From: Balanoglossus misakiensis
Lineage: Eukaryota > Hemichordata
NCBI GenBank assembly: GCA_040954595.2
Contig: CM082579.2
Location: 248,001-312,000 of the forward strand
DNA: 64,000 bases
Reading direction: 5' to 3'
The notes under the pieces are model-generated. The model was not told the origin of the DNA, did no database searches, and saw only the letters and a program-made list of their open reading frames with translations. Below, piece after piece: positions 52,401 through 64,000 of this stretch; the first letter of the stretch is position 1, and every line of letters starts with the position of its first letter. Both the position numbers and the translations under genes were made by a program.

Positions 52401-55157
52401 GAGTTAATTTGCTTTTGCCAGGTTCATTAAAATGCAGCTTTGAGCTCTGTATTTTAGAAAATTTTCTTACGTGGGAGGGGGACACCCCCTCCCAAACCCA
52501 CCCCCTTCAATTCTCGGTTTACAATGTCTCCCAACACAGAATACAAATATATGTACTTAAAAAATAAAAACAATGTTCAGTTTTAATACCCACTGATGAG
52601 GGGAAACATCAGTTTCAAATTCTTTTCATGGGAGCGCCGTTTTTCTTTTTACAAGATAGATAGGTGATGTGTTTTGCTCTGTGAAAGAAAATGGGGGGGG
52701 GGATTTCAAAATTTTGGCAGTTCGGAAGGGGGGGATTTGAAAATATTGGCAGTTCAGAAGGGGGGCATGTGAAAATTAGCGGTAAAAAAAATTGAATTCT
52801 CCCGCCCCCCCCTCCAGAGGTGTTTGTGAATGCAGCCTTATTGACCCATGGACAATGGTGATCCATCTTCAATACACACCTGTCAATCAAAGAAAGGTAA
52901 TGTTAGACAATAGATTTTGAGATTTTCAAATAGATCCATAAAACTTCCAGCTAGAGTCACAGGAGAGTTGGCTAAAAGCTTAGAAGATAGGTGTATTACT
53001 ATTTATTCACAGAATATCAGTACAGTTTACACATACTGTTGTCATACAAATTTCACTTATACTATGACATCTTTCCATTCACTATGCACATGCACACCAA
53101 AGAACATTACCAAAGTTTGCAATGATGGAAATGATAAAGATGACAAGACTTACGCTTCACAGACTGAGCAATGATGACATCTGTCTGGTTTGACGGCTTT
53201 ACAAATATCACAGTATCTTATGCCTGTACAGAGATTAAGAAATGCATTTCAAACATCATTCCCACTTGAGCAGAATAAAGAAATCACAATTTGTTACACT
53301 AAAATTTGACTGGTTGAAAGAAAACGGCCATCAAGGATAATTAGTTCTCATATGGAGGCCCAATGAAATTGAAAACAAAATTAAATTGTTGTGTATACTG
53401 CTAGGTAACAATGGTACTTACCCCCTGCTAATGTCCGCGTACTCACTGGTAAGTTCTTAGCTATTTGTTTTAGTATTTGGTCCTGCCTATCACCACGCTC
53501 TTCATTTTCTAAGGCTTCCAAACTTCCACTTGATAAATAAAACTAAAATAAGACAGACACAGCACAATAAGACATAATCTCAGGTGATGTTTTGGTGTTC
53601 AATCTGATGAGGGTGGTTTTACCAAAATGGGTCCAACTTCACCATAGAAAACAACAAGATTGGAGCACACAATCGTTCATGAACCATAATATCTTTGACA
53701 GGGTCACTTGTTCACTCACCTCTTTTGGAATTCTACCAATGGGTGTAAATATTGCCTTGACATAAGACCACGCAAACATAAACAAGAAAATGTGATAAAA
53801 AATACCATACAAAACTGTAGGGAAAACAGAAGAGAAATGAAAAATTAGTATTGAGTACCCAACAGCAATCAGAGCAAAGAGAAAAGTCAAAAACACCAAT
53901 TTATTTTAATGTTTTGAATGTGAGACATAAAGTGTCATCAGCCTGATCAGATCTTTTCAAAAGGTTAATATTTTAATGGAAAATATAGAGTACAAATCCA
54001 ATGTTTAAGACTATCAATGATAGACACTCAGTATATCCTAAAATCCAAGAGGCAATTTATGAACAAATGACCAATGCTATTATTAATTTACAGCAGTTGG
54101 GTAACAAACCAGTAAAGTGAATGATCACTTATTTTACAATATTGCTGAACGACCCATTAGGCTTACATACATTTTATACCAGTAAGAGTGTGAAGCTCCC
54201 CAAAATACCTTTTTAATTTCATTTAATCTCTTTACATGAATTTCATATTATTACATGCTAATTACTTCTCAACAATATACATAGTATAGGATAAATATGT
54301 ACGAATATTTATGGTTGATATAATAATGAATTGTGTACTTACTTTTTTCTAGGAGACTGTCAATTGTTACTGTAAATAAAAAAAAATTAAAACAAAACTT
54401 GTTAGTATTCACTTATGTTACATTGGCCTTGGGTCACAATTTCTACACTTATCAAAACAACACTTGCCAAAAGACTACATCATTTGGAGTTACACTCATG
54501 TTTTTTATTTTATTTGCAAGCATCATCTTCATCTTGTTCAACCCCATGGGATGGGAGTGGCATGAACTTGGAGAAGGTTTATAGAAAAACATTATAGCAT
54601 TCGTTTAGTATCACACTCATTCCAAGACTTCATTATGATACTCTTGGGATTATTTTCCACATGTATTTGATGACACCGGTATTCATCTCACCCGCATGGT
54701 CTATTACGCACCCAGTTGTTGGTGACCTTGTTCTAAGTAAGACTAAACACCGCGGCAGTGTAGTACCGGTACCAAACAAAGTATGAGTGAAAGGAGTAGG
54801 GTAACATACACTCTAATCATGAAGATACCGCAGCTCTAATAGAAAACCAGGGCTGATAACTAAAGTATGCCATCAAATTCCGTCGTTATCTTGAGAGTTT
54901 TGGCGGAGTCTGAGTCTACATATATAAACACTTCCGTGTGTTTAATTTCTGAATGATCCGAGTGTATCGGACAAGCTTCGAACCAACAACGCCCGATACG
55001 CATTGAAACGGGACATGTCGGTAAAAATCAGGAAACCATACTTACAGATACATAGTTGAATAATGTACGCGTAATACGACCAAGCCACTATTGCGGTTAT
55101 AAAAAGAACTGGGACCCACTGGAAGACCCTCGCACAGCTTCGCAGAATCCCAGCCAT
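49500..55157 (-). CDS. ZDHHC2/15-type palmitoyltransferase; catalytic exon interrupted by a transposon
   Basis: Membrane protein S-acyltransferase. Exons: 55157-55046, 54369-54343, 53814-53720, 53542-53422, 53223-53154, 52879-51922 (containing the element 52837-52037), 51571-51439, 51233-51104, 50656-50531, 50051-49903, 49636-49500. Without the element the frame is open for 417 residues. TM1 is in exon 1 ([18 protein letters not shown]) and TM2 in exon 3. Exon 5 holds the first zinc-finger cysteines (YCDIC...[11 protein letters not shown]). Exon 6 holds the catalytic DHHC in [10 protein letters not shown], then [11 protein letters not shown] and TM3; exon 7 holds TM4 and FGYHCYLVS. The tail carries [12 protein letters not shown] and GDG-F-R motifs like those of ZDHHC2 and ZDHHC15. 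The family is certain, the 2 versus 15 orthology is not. As assembled, translation reads through WVN into the element and stops, so this allele probably makes no active enzyme. Confidence 0.9.
49903..50656 (-). repeat. Tandem-duplicated tail exons of the ZDHHC gene
   Basis: Exon 9 (50656-50531) encodes [20 protein letters not shown] and exon 10 (50051-49903) encodes [20 protein letters not shown]. Both start in phase 2 after AG and share GDG..F..R......D.LLA. Vertebrate ZDHHC2/15 tails have this block once as far as I recall. A third GDG opens exon 11 ([10 protein letters not shown]). Confidence 0.7.
51790..51884. repeat. (ACAAC)n microsatellite, about 19 copies
   Basis: A perfect pentanucleotide tract in the ZDHHC intron after the interrupted exon. 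The poly-Cys/Val and His/Asn-Thr-rich ORFs crossing it are artefacts of the repeat. Confidence 0.97.
52037..52837. mobile_element. PIF/Harbinger-like non-autonomous DNA transposon (801 bp) inside a ZDHHC exon
   Basis: Both ends begin GGCTGCATTCACAAACACCT and match as perfect inverted repeats for 43 bp, including an identical G8 run, before diverging. The element is flanked by TTA on each side (52,034-52,036 and 52,838-52,840), the 3-bp TWA target typical of PIF/Harbinger elements. Inside there is no transposase ORF. It holds G-rich tracts near both ends and a diverged direct repeat of about 90 bp (52,197-52,282 and 52,429-52,518) containing GTGGGAGGGGGACACCCCCT. The perfect ends suggest a recent insertion. 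Confidence 0.9.
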
Positions 55158-55966
55158 TTTGCTTCTCAATAATTTTTTTCCGCAAACTTTCGTCGATTTC
55201 CTATACGTCATCAGAATTTGTGGTGTTATGACGCCCCCAGCGGAGAGAAAAAAGAAACAATAGAAATTAACCGTAATGTTGCACAAAATTACATTATTCA
55301 CAATAAATTTAAACGAGAGAGCAATAAGAATATTTTAATTTACATACTCTGCAATTTTGCGTTATTGTAGCTGTAAAAACAGTGCAAGGAGTCACCTAGA
55401 TGTGACGTCATATCTTTTGATACTTCTACAACCTCGTTTCTCGGCATGTGGGATTTAATGCCAGGAGAAAAACTCTCACATTATAATTGCACACAATAGA
55501 AAATAAATACAATATTTCATTTTAATTATAAAAAAGTAAATGACAAATTATTTGTAAGTCTTGTTTGTTCTCAAATTCAACACAGCACGACTGTTACTTT
55601 GCGCATTAAATTACCTCCCGTGCTCGAGGTCAATGAAAATCGAGCAATTTGATTGGTTCCCTTTGTAATTGTAGTTCCCAGCAACCTGCCTCCATCAAAA
55701 CAAATGTGTCTCCAGACATGGCCGAAGCTGGGTGACTTTGCTAACTTAATGACACTTTAGGCGGGTCTCGTTTCGCCACAACCCTGCAAGTAGCAGAAAT
55801 TTTAAAGCAGATACCCAAGATCGCGGAGACAGTCCGCAAGAAGCGAAATATACTGACGATCGATCCCGATCGACGTCTTCTTGGTTACGTCCGCTGTACA
55901 GCGGTTTTGGCGTGTTGTCGGTTTCCTAGGTGACGGCGTCATCTGCTCGAAAACCCAGACTTAACT
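55158..55966. promoter_or_regulatory. Putative bidirectional promoter of ZDHHC and VWA3B
   Basis: Only 809 bp separate the two start codons, which point away from each other. The VWA3B-proximal 200 bp is GC- and CpG-richer than its surroundings (for example CGATCGATCCCGATCGACG at 55,858-55,876). I see no TATA box. A shared promoter is an inference from spacing. Confidence 0.4.
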
Positions 55967-58900
55967 ATGTATGAAATTGATACGGCGCGGGTCCGATCGC
56001 CTTTAGATGGTGAGTAAGACTAAAATTCTCACTATTGTGTTTCAGATCTCTCGAAATATAAGACAAACCATATATGGACCCACATTTCCTCCCCGGCCTT
56101 TTCCATGTCTTTCAATACATTCACACCTATTGATTGGTACCGTTATCTTCCGGCTGAATTTCGATCATGTACTCACTGAAAAGCATCTTATTGAAGGTAG
56201 TAACTTGAGAAATGTGTGCTCTCATCTGTTTTCACGAATGTAATTTGACCTGAATATTGTATTGCATTATACTGAATTCATGGTGGATATTATTTTCACT
56301 TCATAATGTCACGTTACATATACATCTTTAGAAAATGAATATTTACATAAGAATCACTCAAAGTCAGTTTTGTTTGTTTTGTAATATCTGCATACACAAG
56401 AAGTCACGACCCACATGACTCAGTGTGCCACAGATTTACTGAGAAACTTATGATGCTAGTATTTTTGTATAATAAAAAAACATCTTTTTATGAAGGCTAA
56501 CATCTACCAATTTGATAACAATGGTTTGGTATTATAATTTTATGTGTTCAATTTTATGATATATTTATCAAGAAGAATTTAATATACCTGTTCTATAAAA
56601 AATGTGTTAAAGAATGAACCAAGCTTTGGTTTTTACAAGAGTCTATAAATTACATCCTTTGATATATGTGGTAGCAAATCGGTTAATTTTAACTTCATGT
56701 CTGTCAATTTTCAACACAGATCCTAAATGGGACTTGAGATCTCCTAGAAATGGAGGTTATTCTGACAGAGCCAAAGAAGTTAACTTAGAAGACCTGCAAT
56801 CAGTGATCAAACTGAAGCCACCGCCAAAGAAAACATGGGAACCAGATGTCAAGGCAATGATTTCAACCAAGAAGTGGTTGAGTACACATGGGCTGAAGCG
56901 CAATAGATTGTCTTTGGAACAGATTCTGCCTGCAATAGGATTTAAGCATTCAGATGGTAAGTTAACAATGTAGAGTGAATTGGAATGCTGTAAGTGTAAT
57001 ACATGTACCTGAATACAACAGGCTGCTGCGAATCCCGAGCTTACGGTAGATCGCCTGTATTACATTTACATTATTGATAATTCCTATTATAATCGTTATA
57101 TCAATATTTTGTTTACATCATCCATAGTGAGAGAGACATTTCCAAACACATCATGAATTTTGCTACATTATAAAAATTTGCAAAATTACCCTTCTATATT
57201 ATTACATGTATATGACTTCCATTTTTTGTTATCAAATTTTAAGTCATATACAACATATAAATAATAAGTTTTGCAACAAAACTGCATATAAAAGCAATGA
57301 AATCAGTCATGGATAATGATCTAGGATCAATCAAAAGATGCAATTCTAATAACCACAGATTATAACCACTTGTCACATATGTGACCATGTTCAATTAGCT
57401 TTATTGATAACTAATGAGAAGGTAATGGGACAGTGACTATAAATTTGGACCTTAATTTAGATACGATATCAGTGGTAGGTATGGCACCTTTATGTTAGTC
57501 TAGTATCTAGCCGTAATTTGTCCGCTTTGCTTCCATACTAGACTACATTTATAATTTATAACATAGTTACCAGAAGTTTTTGTTACCAGAGAGTTCTCTG
57601 AGATCTCTAAAATGCTTCAGGTGCAGTGGATTTAGTAATGTCATCGTATTTCTGTGTTAAGGAGGGCTTTTAGTTCAAGCAACCAGGGCTTTATTGGAAA
57701 CATGGCAGCCCAGCTGATGAACAATGATAAACCCCCATGGTTACCACCATTCAGATCAGTTTACAGCTGTGTTATGCAGGGCTGCTGTGACCCCGCATGA
57801 CCTATGACCTATTAAAAGTGTACTGTCTATGGGGGAATTGAACTGATGGTAATTGTTGGAGTGATGATAGCTCTAAACCACACCCATGATTTTTGCAATC
57901 ACAAAAGTCTATTGTTACTGTTGAGGCAGAAAGAACACAATACAGCATGAACTGACCGTGCGACAAACAGAAAGAAATTGAACTGGGTGACTCAGTTATT
58001 GTACGGGAATCAGGTTATAAGAAACATTTAGAATACAACATTCTTTTCATCCACACAATCAGCTTTTGTCACAAAGATTTAGATTTTATCCAATGCGCCC
58101 AGTGAGACGAAGAATATGCAATCTTGATACCATTTGATATAAGTGTGCATATTGATGATAAATTTGCAACTGAAGGTAGATTTGGAAGATAATGCAGCCA
58201 TGCTGACTGAGGTCATGTCTCTCTGTTAATAAGGTCAACATATCCTGTCATGGTGATACAAAACTGTAGTTATACATAGTAACTAAGCAAATAGCAACCA
58301 GGCAAATGACAGACATTCCCCCAAAGGGGACATCACACTTAATGGTGAAAATCATCAATTTTTTTAAGAAAATCAATCATGGAAAGTTGGAATATTAAAT
58401 TGTAATTGAATTAAATAAAATATAAATATAGATTTACGTAATTTGAAAGGTCACTTTGTATGTAGAATCTTCGTACAAACATTTATTTCAAAATGCACAA
58501 AAGTTAACAATTGCACCAAAGTTGAATACCAGCCAGTTTTTTTTAACATGTCAGCTGAACAACCAAATGTTAATGTTGCTGTACATATCAACAATGTTAA
58601 GCATACCCCACATGTAGTTTTAATCAAGGATTGTAAAATACCATGGATTTAAAATAAGATATTATCTGTGTGTCTCTTTTTAGGATGAGTAAGTTTTAGA
58701 TTTTCTTATGATGGTTGGCTTACATTTTTGTGGGTGGTAACATAACAAATTCAGAAGTAATCAATAATTTCAGGTCACACTGTGACTATTATTGACTGTT
58801 GCTTGGCAACAAGTAGAGGTCAGAGTCTGGTCAGGAAAAGGACCAATTACAAGGCATCATTAAGTGTGAAATTTACAGTTGAAAAATTGAAAGGGCACTA

Positions 58901-61900
58901 AACATCCTGATTTGGTGCCAATGTTTGCAGATGTGAAATCAGAACAATAAATCGCTTGAATGGGACATTTGTTTTTATTTTCTGAAATGTTAATTTCATA
59001 AAATGTATTAACTAGGTGATGATTAGAAAAGTGAAATCTTATCATTCTTATATGCCCGTAGTGAGGCCCTACAGTTATTAATTTAAAAAAAAAAGATAAA
59101 AACTAAAGATAGAAAAAAAATATGTGTTAGTATTTGATGAACTGCAACTTTAATTTTATTATGATTTGTTTTGCAGATTTTGACAGAGCACTGAAGAAAC
59201 CCATCTGTTCAAGATATGGTGAAGGTTTGTTTAGTCGATATCCAAGAAGAGATGGTCGTGTTTACAATGTAAGTGTTCACTTCATATAGTAAAAGAAAGC
59301 AGATTTCTTAGGAGAACTAACACAGTTCAGAACAGCAGATAGAGACAAAAGGGACATTTATTTTGCCCTGCTTTCTGTCAACTTCATTTAAATTAAATTG
59401 AAGCCTTTCAGATCATTGAAAAGCTTTCCTTTTTACATGTAATGCAGTTTTGTTCATGTCTCTATTTGCTCTCTCAAGTAAAATTAATTATTAATATCAT
59501 ATACCTCTTGAAAAAGCTATCGGGGCAAATGTTGTGAACAGCCAGTATATATGTCATTTAGTTTCTTTTTGTTGCCTTTTAACCTTGATTATATTGATCA
59601 TTGTGTTGAATAAATCACTGAATAAAAAAGCAATAGACTGCTTGGAGGGATTCTTTTCCAAGTAGAAAATGAATTCTGTGGATAGAGGCACCTGAAAGCT
59701 TTCTTAATAGAGGAAATTGCAGGGAGTGCAAATCATGTGTTTGATGTTATGCAGTTGCCAGTGGTGATCTTGATAAGGCAACCATGTATGTATCCATGAC
59801 AACCAACATTTGTTGTGCATGGGTTTGATTTGCTGCCAGACATGATATCATGTATGACGTTTGGGAAATGTCAAATCGAAAACAATCTTCATTTTATATC
59901 AGGAAATATCTGTACTTCTGAGGTGAATTCTTTGTACTTTGAAATGCATTGTCAGTAAACTGAGGACAAATAGAAATGTGTTATCAAATCTGCTGAAGCA
60001 AAGCCATTTACTCAAATTGTTTGACCACTGTTAGCACACAGTCTCAAGATTGAAGTGAATATTGTTTAAACAGCAGTGTGCTAGGTACATCTTTGCTCAT
60101 TAAACAAATGTACAGGTTTACATCACATATTGCAGTAGTAGCAATGCTGTTTTGGTTACAATTTAACACTGTTTAAATAACAAAGAAAAATTGAAAAATT
60201 TACAGTAGTAGACTATAGATAAAATGTGCAATATGTTTTATTCCAATTCAAAACACAAGCCAAAAAATGATCAGCACTTGATCTAAATTGAGATATCTGA
60301 CGCCGTCTTGATTATGTGATGTAAAGAGTCGACCCTATTTGTTACATGTCATCTTTTATTCACTGTACCTACCGTACATGTACACACTCTGAATAAGTGA
60401 ATAGAATTCCATTATTCCCACATGACTTTCCATGATTGCCTTCCTTGTGAATAACTGTTTCATACAGATAATTAGATAACAACCAATAGTAGCCATGGCA
60501 ACAGAAAGAGGTCACAGTTCACATCTGTGTTTTTTTCCCCTTGCAGATTACAGTCAGCAGAGAGCGTCTGAAGCAGATTGAGAACAGCCTCTTGCAAGCC
60601 ATAGTGTTGTACAAAAGAAGACTTGAATGGCTTACAACTGAGAGTCGACGACTCTTTGGTGTTATTGAAGAACACTGTGTTACCATAGTGATTGACATCA
60701 AAACAAATAACCCCACCATGTTTGATCACTGCAGGAATGCTCTTACCAGAGTAATTGAGGAACAGGTCTCACAAATTGCAAAGTTTAACCTCATCAGGTA
60801 TGCCACAACCCCTCTTTTTCAAATGGACAGTGCCAATAAAATAATGAAAAACAATTAAATTTAATTGAAATTTATTAAAGACAATTTTCTCTCCCCTCTG
60901 TCCCCTCATACCTTGTAGAGCTGGCAAAGACATGGTGACATTCCAAGACTCGGCTGTGCCAGTTTGCAGAGACAGCATAGAAAAAGCCATGGATTGGATC
61001 AAAACTCTAGATCATGCTGGTGAAACCACTGAAACCAGTGCTGCAGAGGCTGTACTAAAAGCAGTCTCTGACAAAAACGTAAGTACAATGAAACCTCTTA
61101 GCATGGTCTTATACAATATAGGAAGTTACCAGTTAAACAAACTATCCAACAGTATTTCAAAATGAAACAGTGAAACTAGAAAATAATGTGTTTCTCATTT
61201 TATTTTTGCACAGATTGAAGCAGTGTACTTTTTCTCTGAGGGAAGTTCCACGCAGAGTGCAAGGGAGTTACTCAAACAGAAAGTGAAGAATGGTCCAATG
61301 CCAGTGAATACAGTGGCATTCAATAGTACAGATTCAATCACAGTACAGTTTCTGAAAGATGTTGCCAAGATTACTACTGGAAGGTGAGTGTATTTGTTGG
61401 AGTATTATTACTTGATTTCATGCAGCAAAATAATATGCATCACTGCAGGTACTACATGTAAACAAAACTAGCCGAAATAGGCCCCCCCCCCAAATGCTGA
61501 AATAGAGCAATGTTGTAATGCCTGTAATTAACAGCCTCTTGATTCTTGTTTCTCTGTCATTTTCCAGATTCCACGCCTTTGCTTTTACAAAGCTGGATGC
61601 AGATGTGGATGGTACCAGCGCATATAACAGCAATGGGAAGGTGCTTCCAGGAGGAGTGCCGCCTGGTGCCGGAATGAGGCAGGATGTCGTATTACTGTGG
61701 GAAGAACTGGAAGATGCCAGGACTACTCTGTCTGAAATTCAAGTTCTCAGCGAAGATGCAGTGGAAGGCAAAGCAGATCACAACCAATTAGGTGAGTAAA
61801 TACACCCATTTTAATTAGTCTAGTGCCCTCATTGATGATTGCTGCATTGCCAGGTAACCAACCAACCAACCATAACATAAAATACCATGATCCACAGACT

Positions 61901-64000
61901 AACCATGAAAATAATCACACAAAATTACCCAAACAATTGGTGATTAATACACTTGTCAAATCTCTCCACAGTTGATGGATCTGGTGAAAAGATTCCACCC
62001 AAAGGTGACCAGTACTTGACTTCCAGAGCCTGGCTTGAAAAACATGGCTTGGTAGCCAAACGACTTGGTTTCTATGATGTCTTGGCTAATGTGGCATTCA
62101 AACATTGTGATGGTGTTGTTGATGTGAAGGGCCCACCAGATGATGGCTATACTGATGCTGTAAGTGATGATTTCACTTCAGACTTTTTAATCTAATCACT
62201 GAAGAGATTTGCCAACCTAAATTGCTGTTTTTCCAAAAGTATGCAACCACAGGTGTGTAATTCTAACTTCACACTGTTTCTTGTAACTTTACCCAGGCTA
62301 GCAGAAATAAGCTGATCAATGCACAGTACTGTGATCAATTCTGTCATGTTCTGTGGAAAGATGGTACCGTGAAACATGTCCACGTCACGTCAGATGTTCA
62401 CAGGAATTATGAAAGAAGAATGGCTGTTGCCTTGGACGCCATTCAACAAAGGTTAGAGATTTTTCGTTCTTCAGATATTTAGATTTGATCACTTTCATTG
62501 GGAGAGCTGAACTTTGTAATAAAAATTGACACAAGAAGTCACACAACTGTTTAATGCTAATTCTACTCAAAGATTCAAAATACATGTGCTTGTGTATACA
62601 GTAAACAAGGCCAACATACAGTTAGTTTCTCTGCAATATGATTTATCATCCAAGTCATATAACATCTAGAGTTAACACTACCTATTATTCATCTAAGTTT
62701 ATTCCGGTATGTTCCTAACCCAAATTATCTTGTTGCATAGGATTGATTGGCTCCAGCAAGGAAGTCGGGAATTGTTTGGGACAATCATTGAAGATCAAGT
62801 ATACATTCTAATTGATTCCTCCAGTTCCATGAATCCTCATCTTGATTTGGTCAAAGAAAAACTCATTCGTCTAATGGAGGTAATGAGAATGTGGTACATT
62901 GTTCTACATCACCATCAGTGATGGATGACTGTCATCAATTTGCTCAGTACAACACTCATTATTAATGTGCCACTTCTTACTCCTTTAACGGGGAACTTAA
63001 TTATTGAATTTTACACTGCCACAAACCTGTGTTGCACATCCTACAGTATTTCCACATTTTCTCACAAAGCTCTCTGCAGAGACAATGCTAAATCACTTTA
63101 ATCCACATTTTTCCCAAAAGGAACAACTGCGTCACAAAATGAAGTTCAACCTCATTAAATTTGGCACCAGAGCCATGATGTGGAGAGACAGGATGGTTGA
63201 TGTCAATGAATCCAATCTGCAAAGTGCATGGAATTGGGTGCGAGGTCTAAGTGCAAATGGATCCACCAACACATTGGCTGCATTGAAATTGGCACTTAGT
63301 GATCCAAACACACAGGCTATTTATCTGTTGACTGATGGCAGACCTGACCAGGTATTGAAACGTCCATTTTCATTTCCTCATTAATTGTCCGTTCTTGCAA
63401 GCCAGAGTCATCTACCTCTGCTCCAACACAGAAACTTTTGCCTTAAAGAGGTTGTGGTTTACGACGATGTTATTTTATTATGGCTTCAAGATAATTTCAA
63501 ATTTTAGTTTCCTAATAAATATCTTTTGATTATTAAGGCCACCACTAATACACTTCCATGAAATGTTTTCTGAGACGATTGTTTAATGCATTTACAGCCA
63601 CAGAAGACTGTGTTAGCTCAAGTTCAACTTCAGCAGAAAGTTCCAGTTCACACAATCTCATTCAACTGTGCTGATGCAGAAGCCAATGAATTCTTGGCTC
63701 AGTTAGCAGCTGACACAGGAGGTCGATATCACTATTTCTCTGAGGAAGGCAGTAGAGATCCTGGTGGCCCAATGCCATTTGAGGTAACAACTAACTTATA
63801 TTATATCACTTTGTGGTTTTGTTATTTGCACGAAATGAGTATTGCCTGATATCATGGTGATCCTCAGCTGACTCCAGTTAGATTTGCAATTGGTCAGTCC
63901 AGAACAGTAGCTGGTGTGTAGCATTTTCATTTCAACGTAAATTGTATTTTAAACATTTGAATATTTGTGTCCATTGTTAAACTTTGTAGAGTGAGGATAT
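55967..64000 (+). CDS. VWA3B: von Willebrand factor A domain-containing protein 3B, 5' part (continues off the window)
   Basis: Twelve exons join in frame: 55967-56009, 56720-56956, 59177-59268, 60547-60797, 60919-61078, 61214-61383, 61568-61791, 61972-62159, 62297-62451, 62741-62879, 63121-63351, 63598-63783; they encode 692 residues and end in phase 0. The protein has two similar modules. Each starts with a WL..HGL...RL segment (WLSTHGLKRNRLSLEQILPA in exon 2; WLEKHGLVAKRLGFYDVLAN in exon 8), followed by a helical lead-in ending in SR.LFG and then a VWA fold. In module 2 the metal site is intact: DSSSS in exon 10, GSTNTL and LLTDGRPDQ in exon 11. In module 1 the equivalent residues are lost (IDIKTNN; FFSEGSS). 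LLTDGRPDQ and the TISFN and TGGR(Y/F)H blocks after it match vertebrate VWA3B closely. Function is poorly known; no membrane segment or signal peptide is visible. Confidence 0.88.

Noticed and set aside
52615-52890. ORF starting [17 protein letters not shown] and continuing for 91 residues
   Set aside because: Its first part is the real DHHC exon, but the Met-Ile-Asp start lies in the intron and the second half is translated transposon sequence.

Overview
This window is nuclear DNA from an animal. Genes are split into many short exons with GT-AG introns of a few hundred bases, the code is standard, and the recognisable products (AGA, ETFDH, a ZDHHC2/15-type palmitoyltransferase, VWA3B) are metazoan with vertebrate-like splicing. 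AT-rich DNA, compact introns, DNA-transposon relics and the gene mix fit a marine invertebrate, possibly an invertebrate deuterostome. I cannot name the species. Exon borders were read by eye from splice signals, reading phase and remembered family sequences; no alignment was run.

Layout. 1-13,710: satellite array of an 87-bp unit, about 157 copies and open to the left, ending in a 19-bp inverted repeat. 13,809-16,939 (+): AGA, lacking its signal-peptide exon, so the array sits in its first intron or has replaced its 5' end. 18,695-21,383 (-): complete 325-residue multi-pass membrane protein with a Pro/Tyr-rich tail. 23,228-24,466 (+): intronless 412-residue basic protein, not recognised. 24,467-37,519: gene-poor 13 kb with a 2-kb Helitron2/Helentron-like element. 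37,520-44,794 (-): complete 13-exon ETFDH. 49,500-55,157 (-): ZDHHC2/15-type gene of 11 exons. 55,967-end (+): VWA3B, first 12 exons, continuing off the window.

The strongest observation is in the ZDHHC gene. An 801-bp PIF/Harbinger-like element with 43-bp perfect terminal inverted repeats and a TTA target duplication lies inside a coding exon, directly after the DHHC-CPWVN motif. Removing the element and one TTA rejoins the conserved frame exactly. Other points are a tandem-duplicated tail exon in the same gene, a hydrophobic C-terminal tail on AGA, the terminal inverted repeat of the satellite, and a degenerate plus an intact VWA module in VWA3B.

The genes do not form a pathway. Two pairs are head-to-head (membrane protein with the 412-residue gene; ZDHHC with VWA3B, 809 bp apart) and could share promoters.
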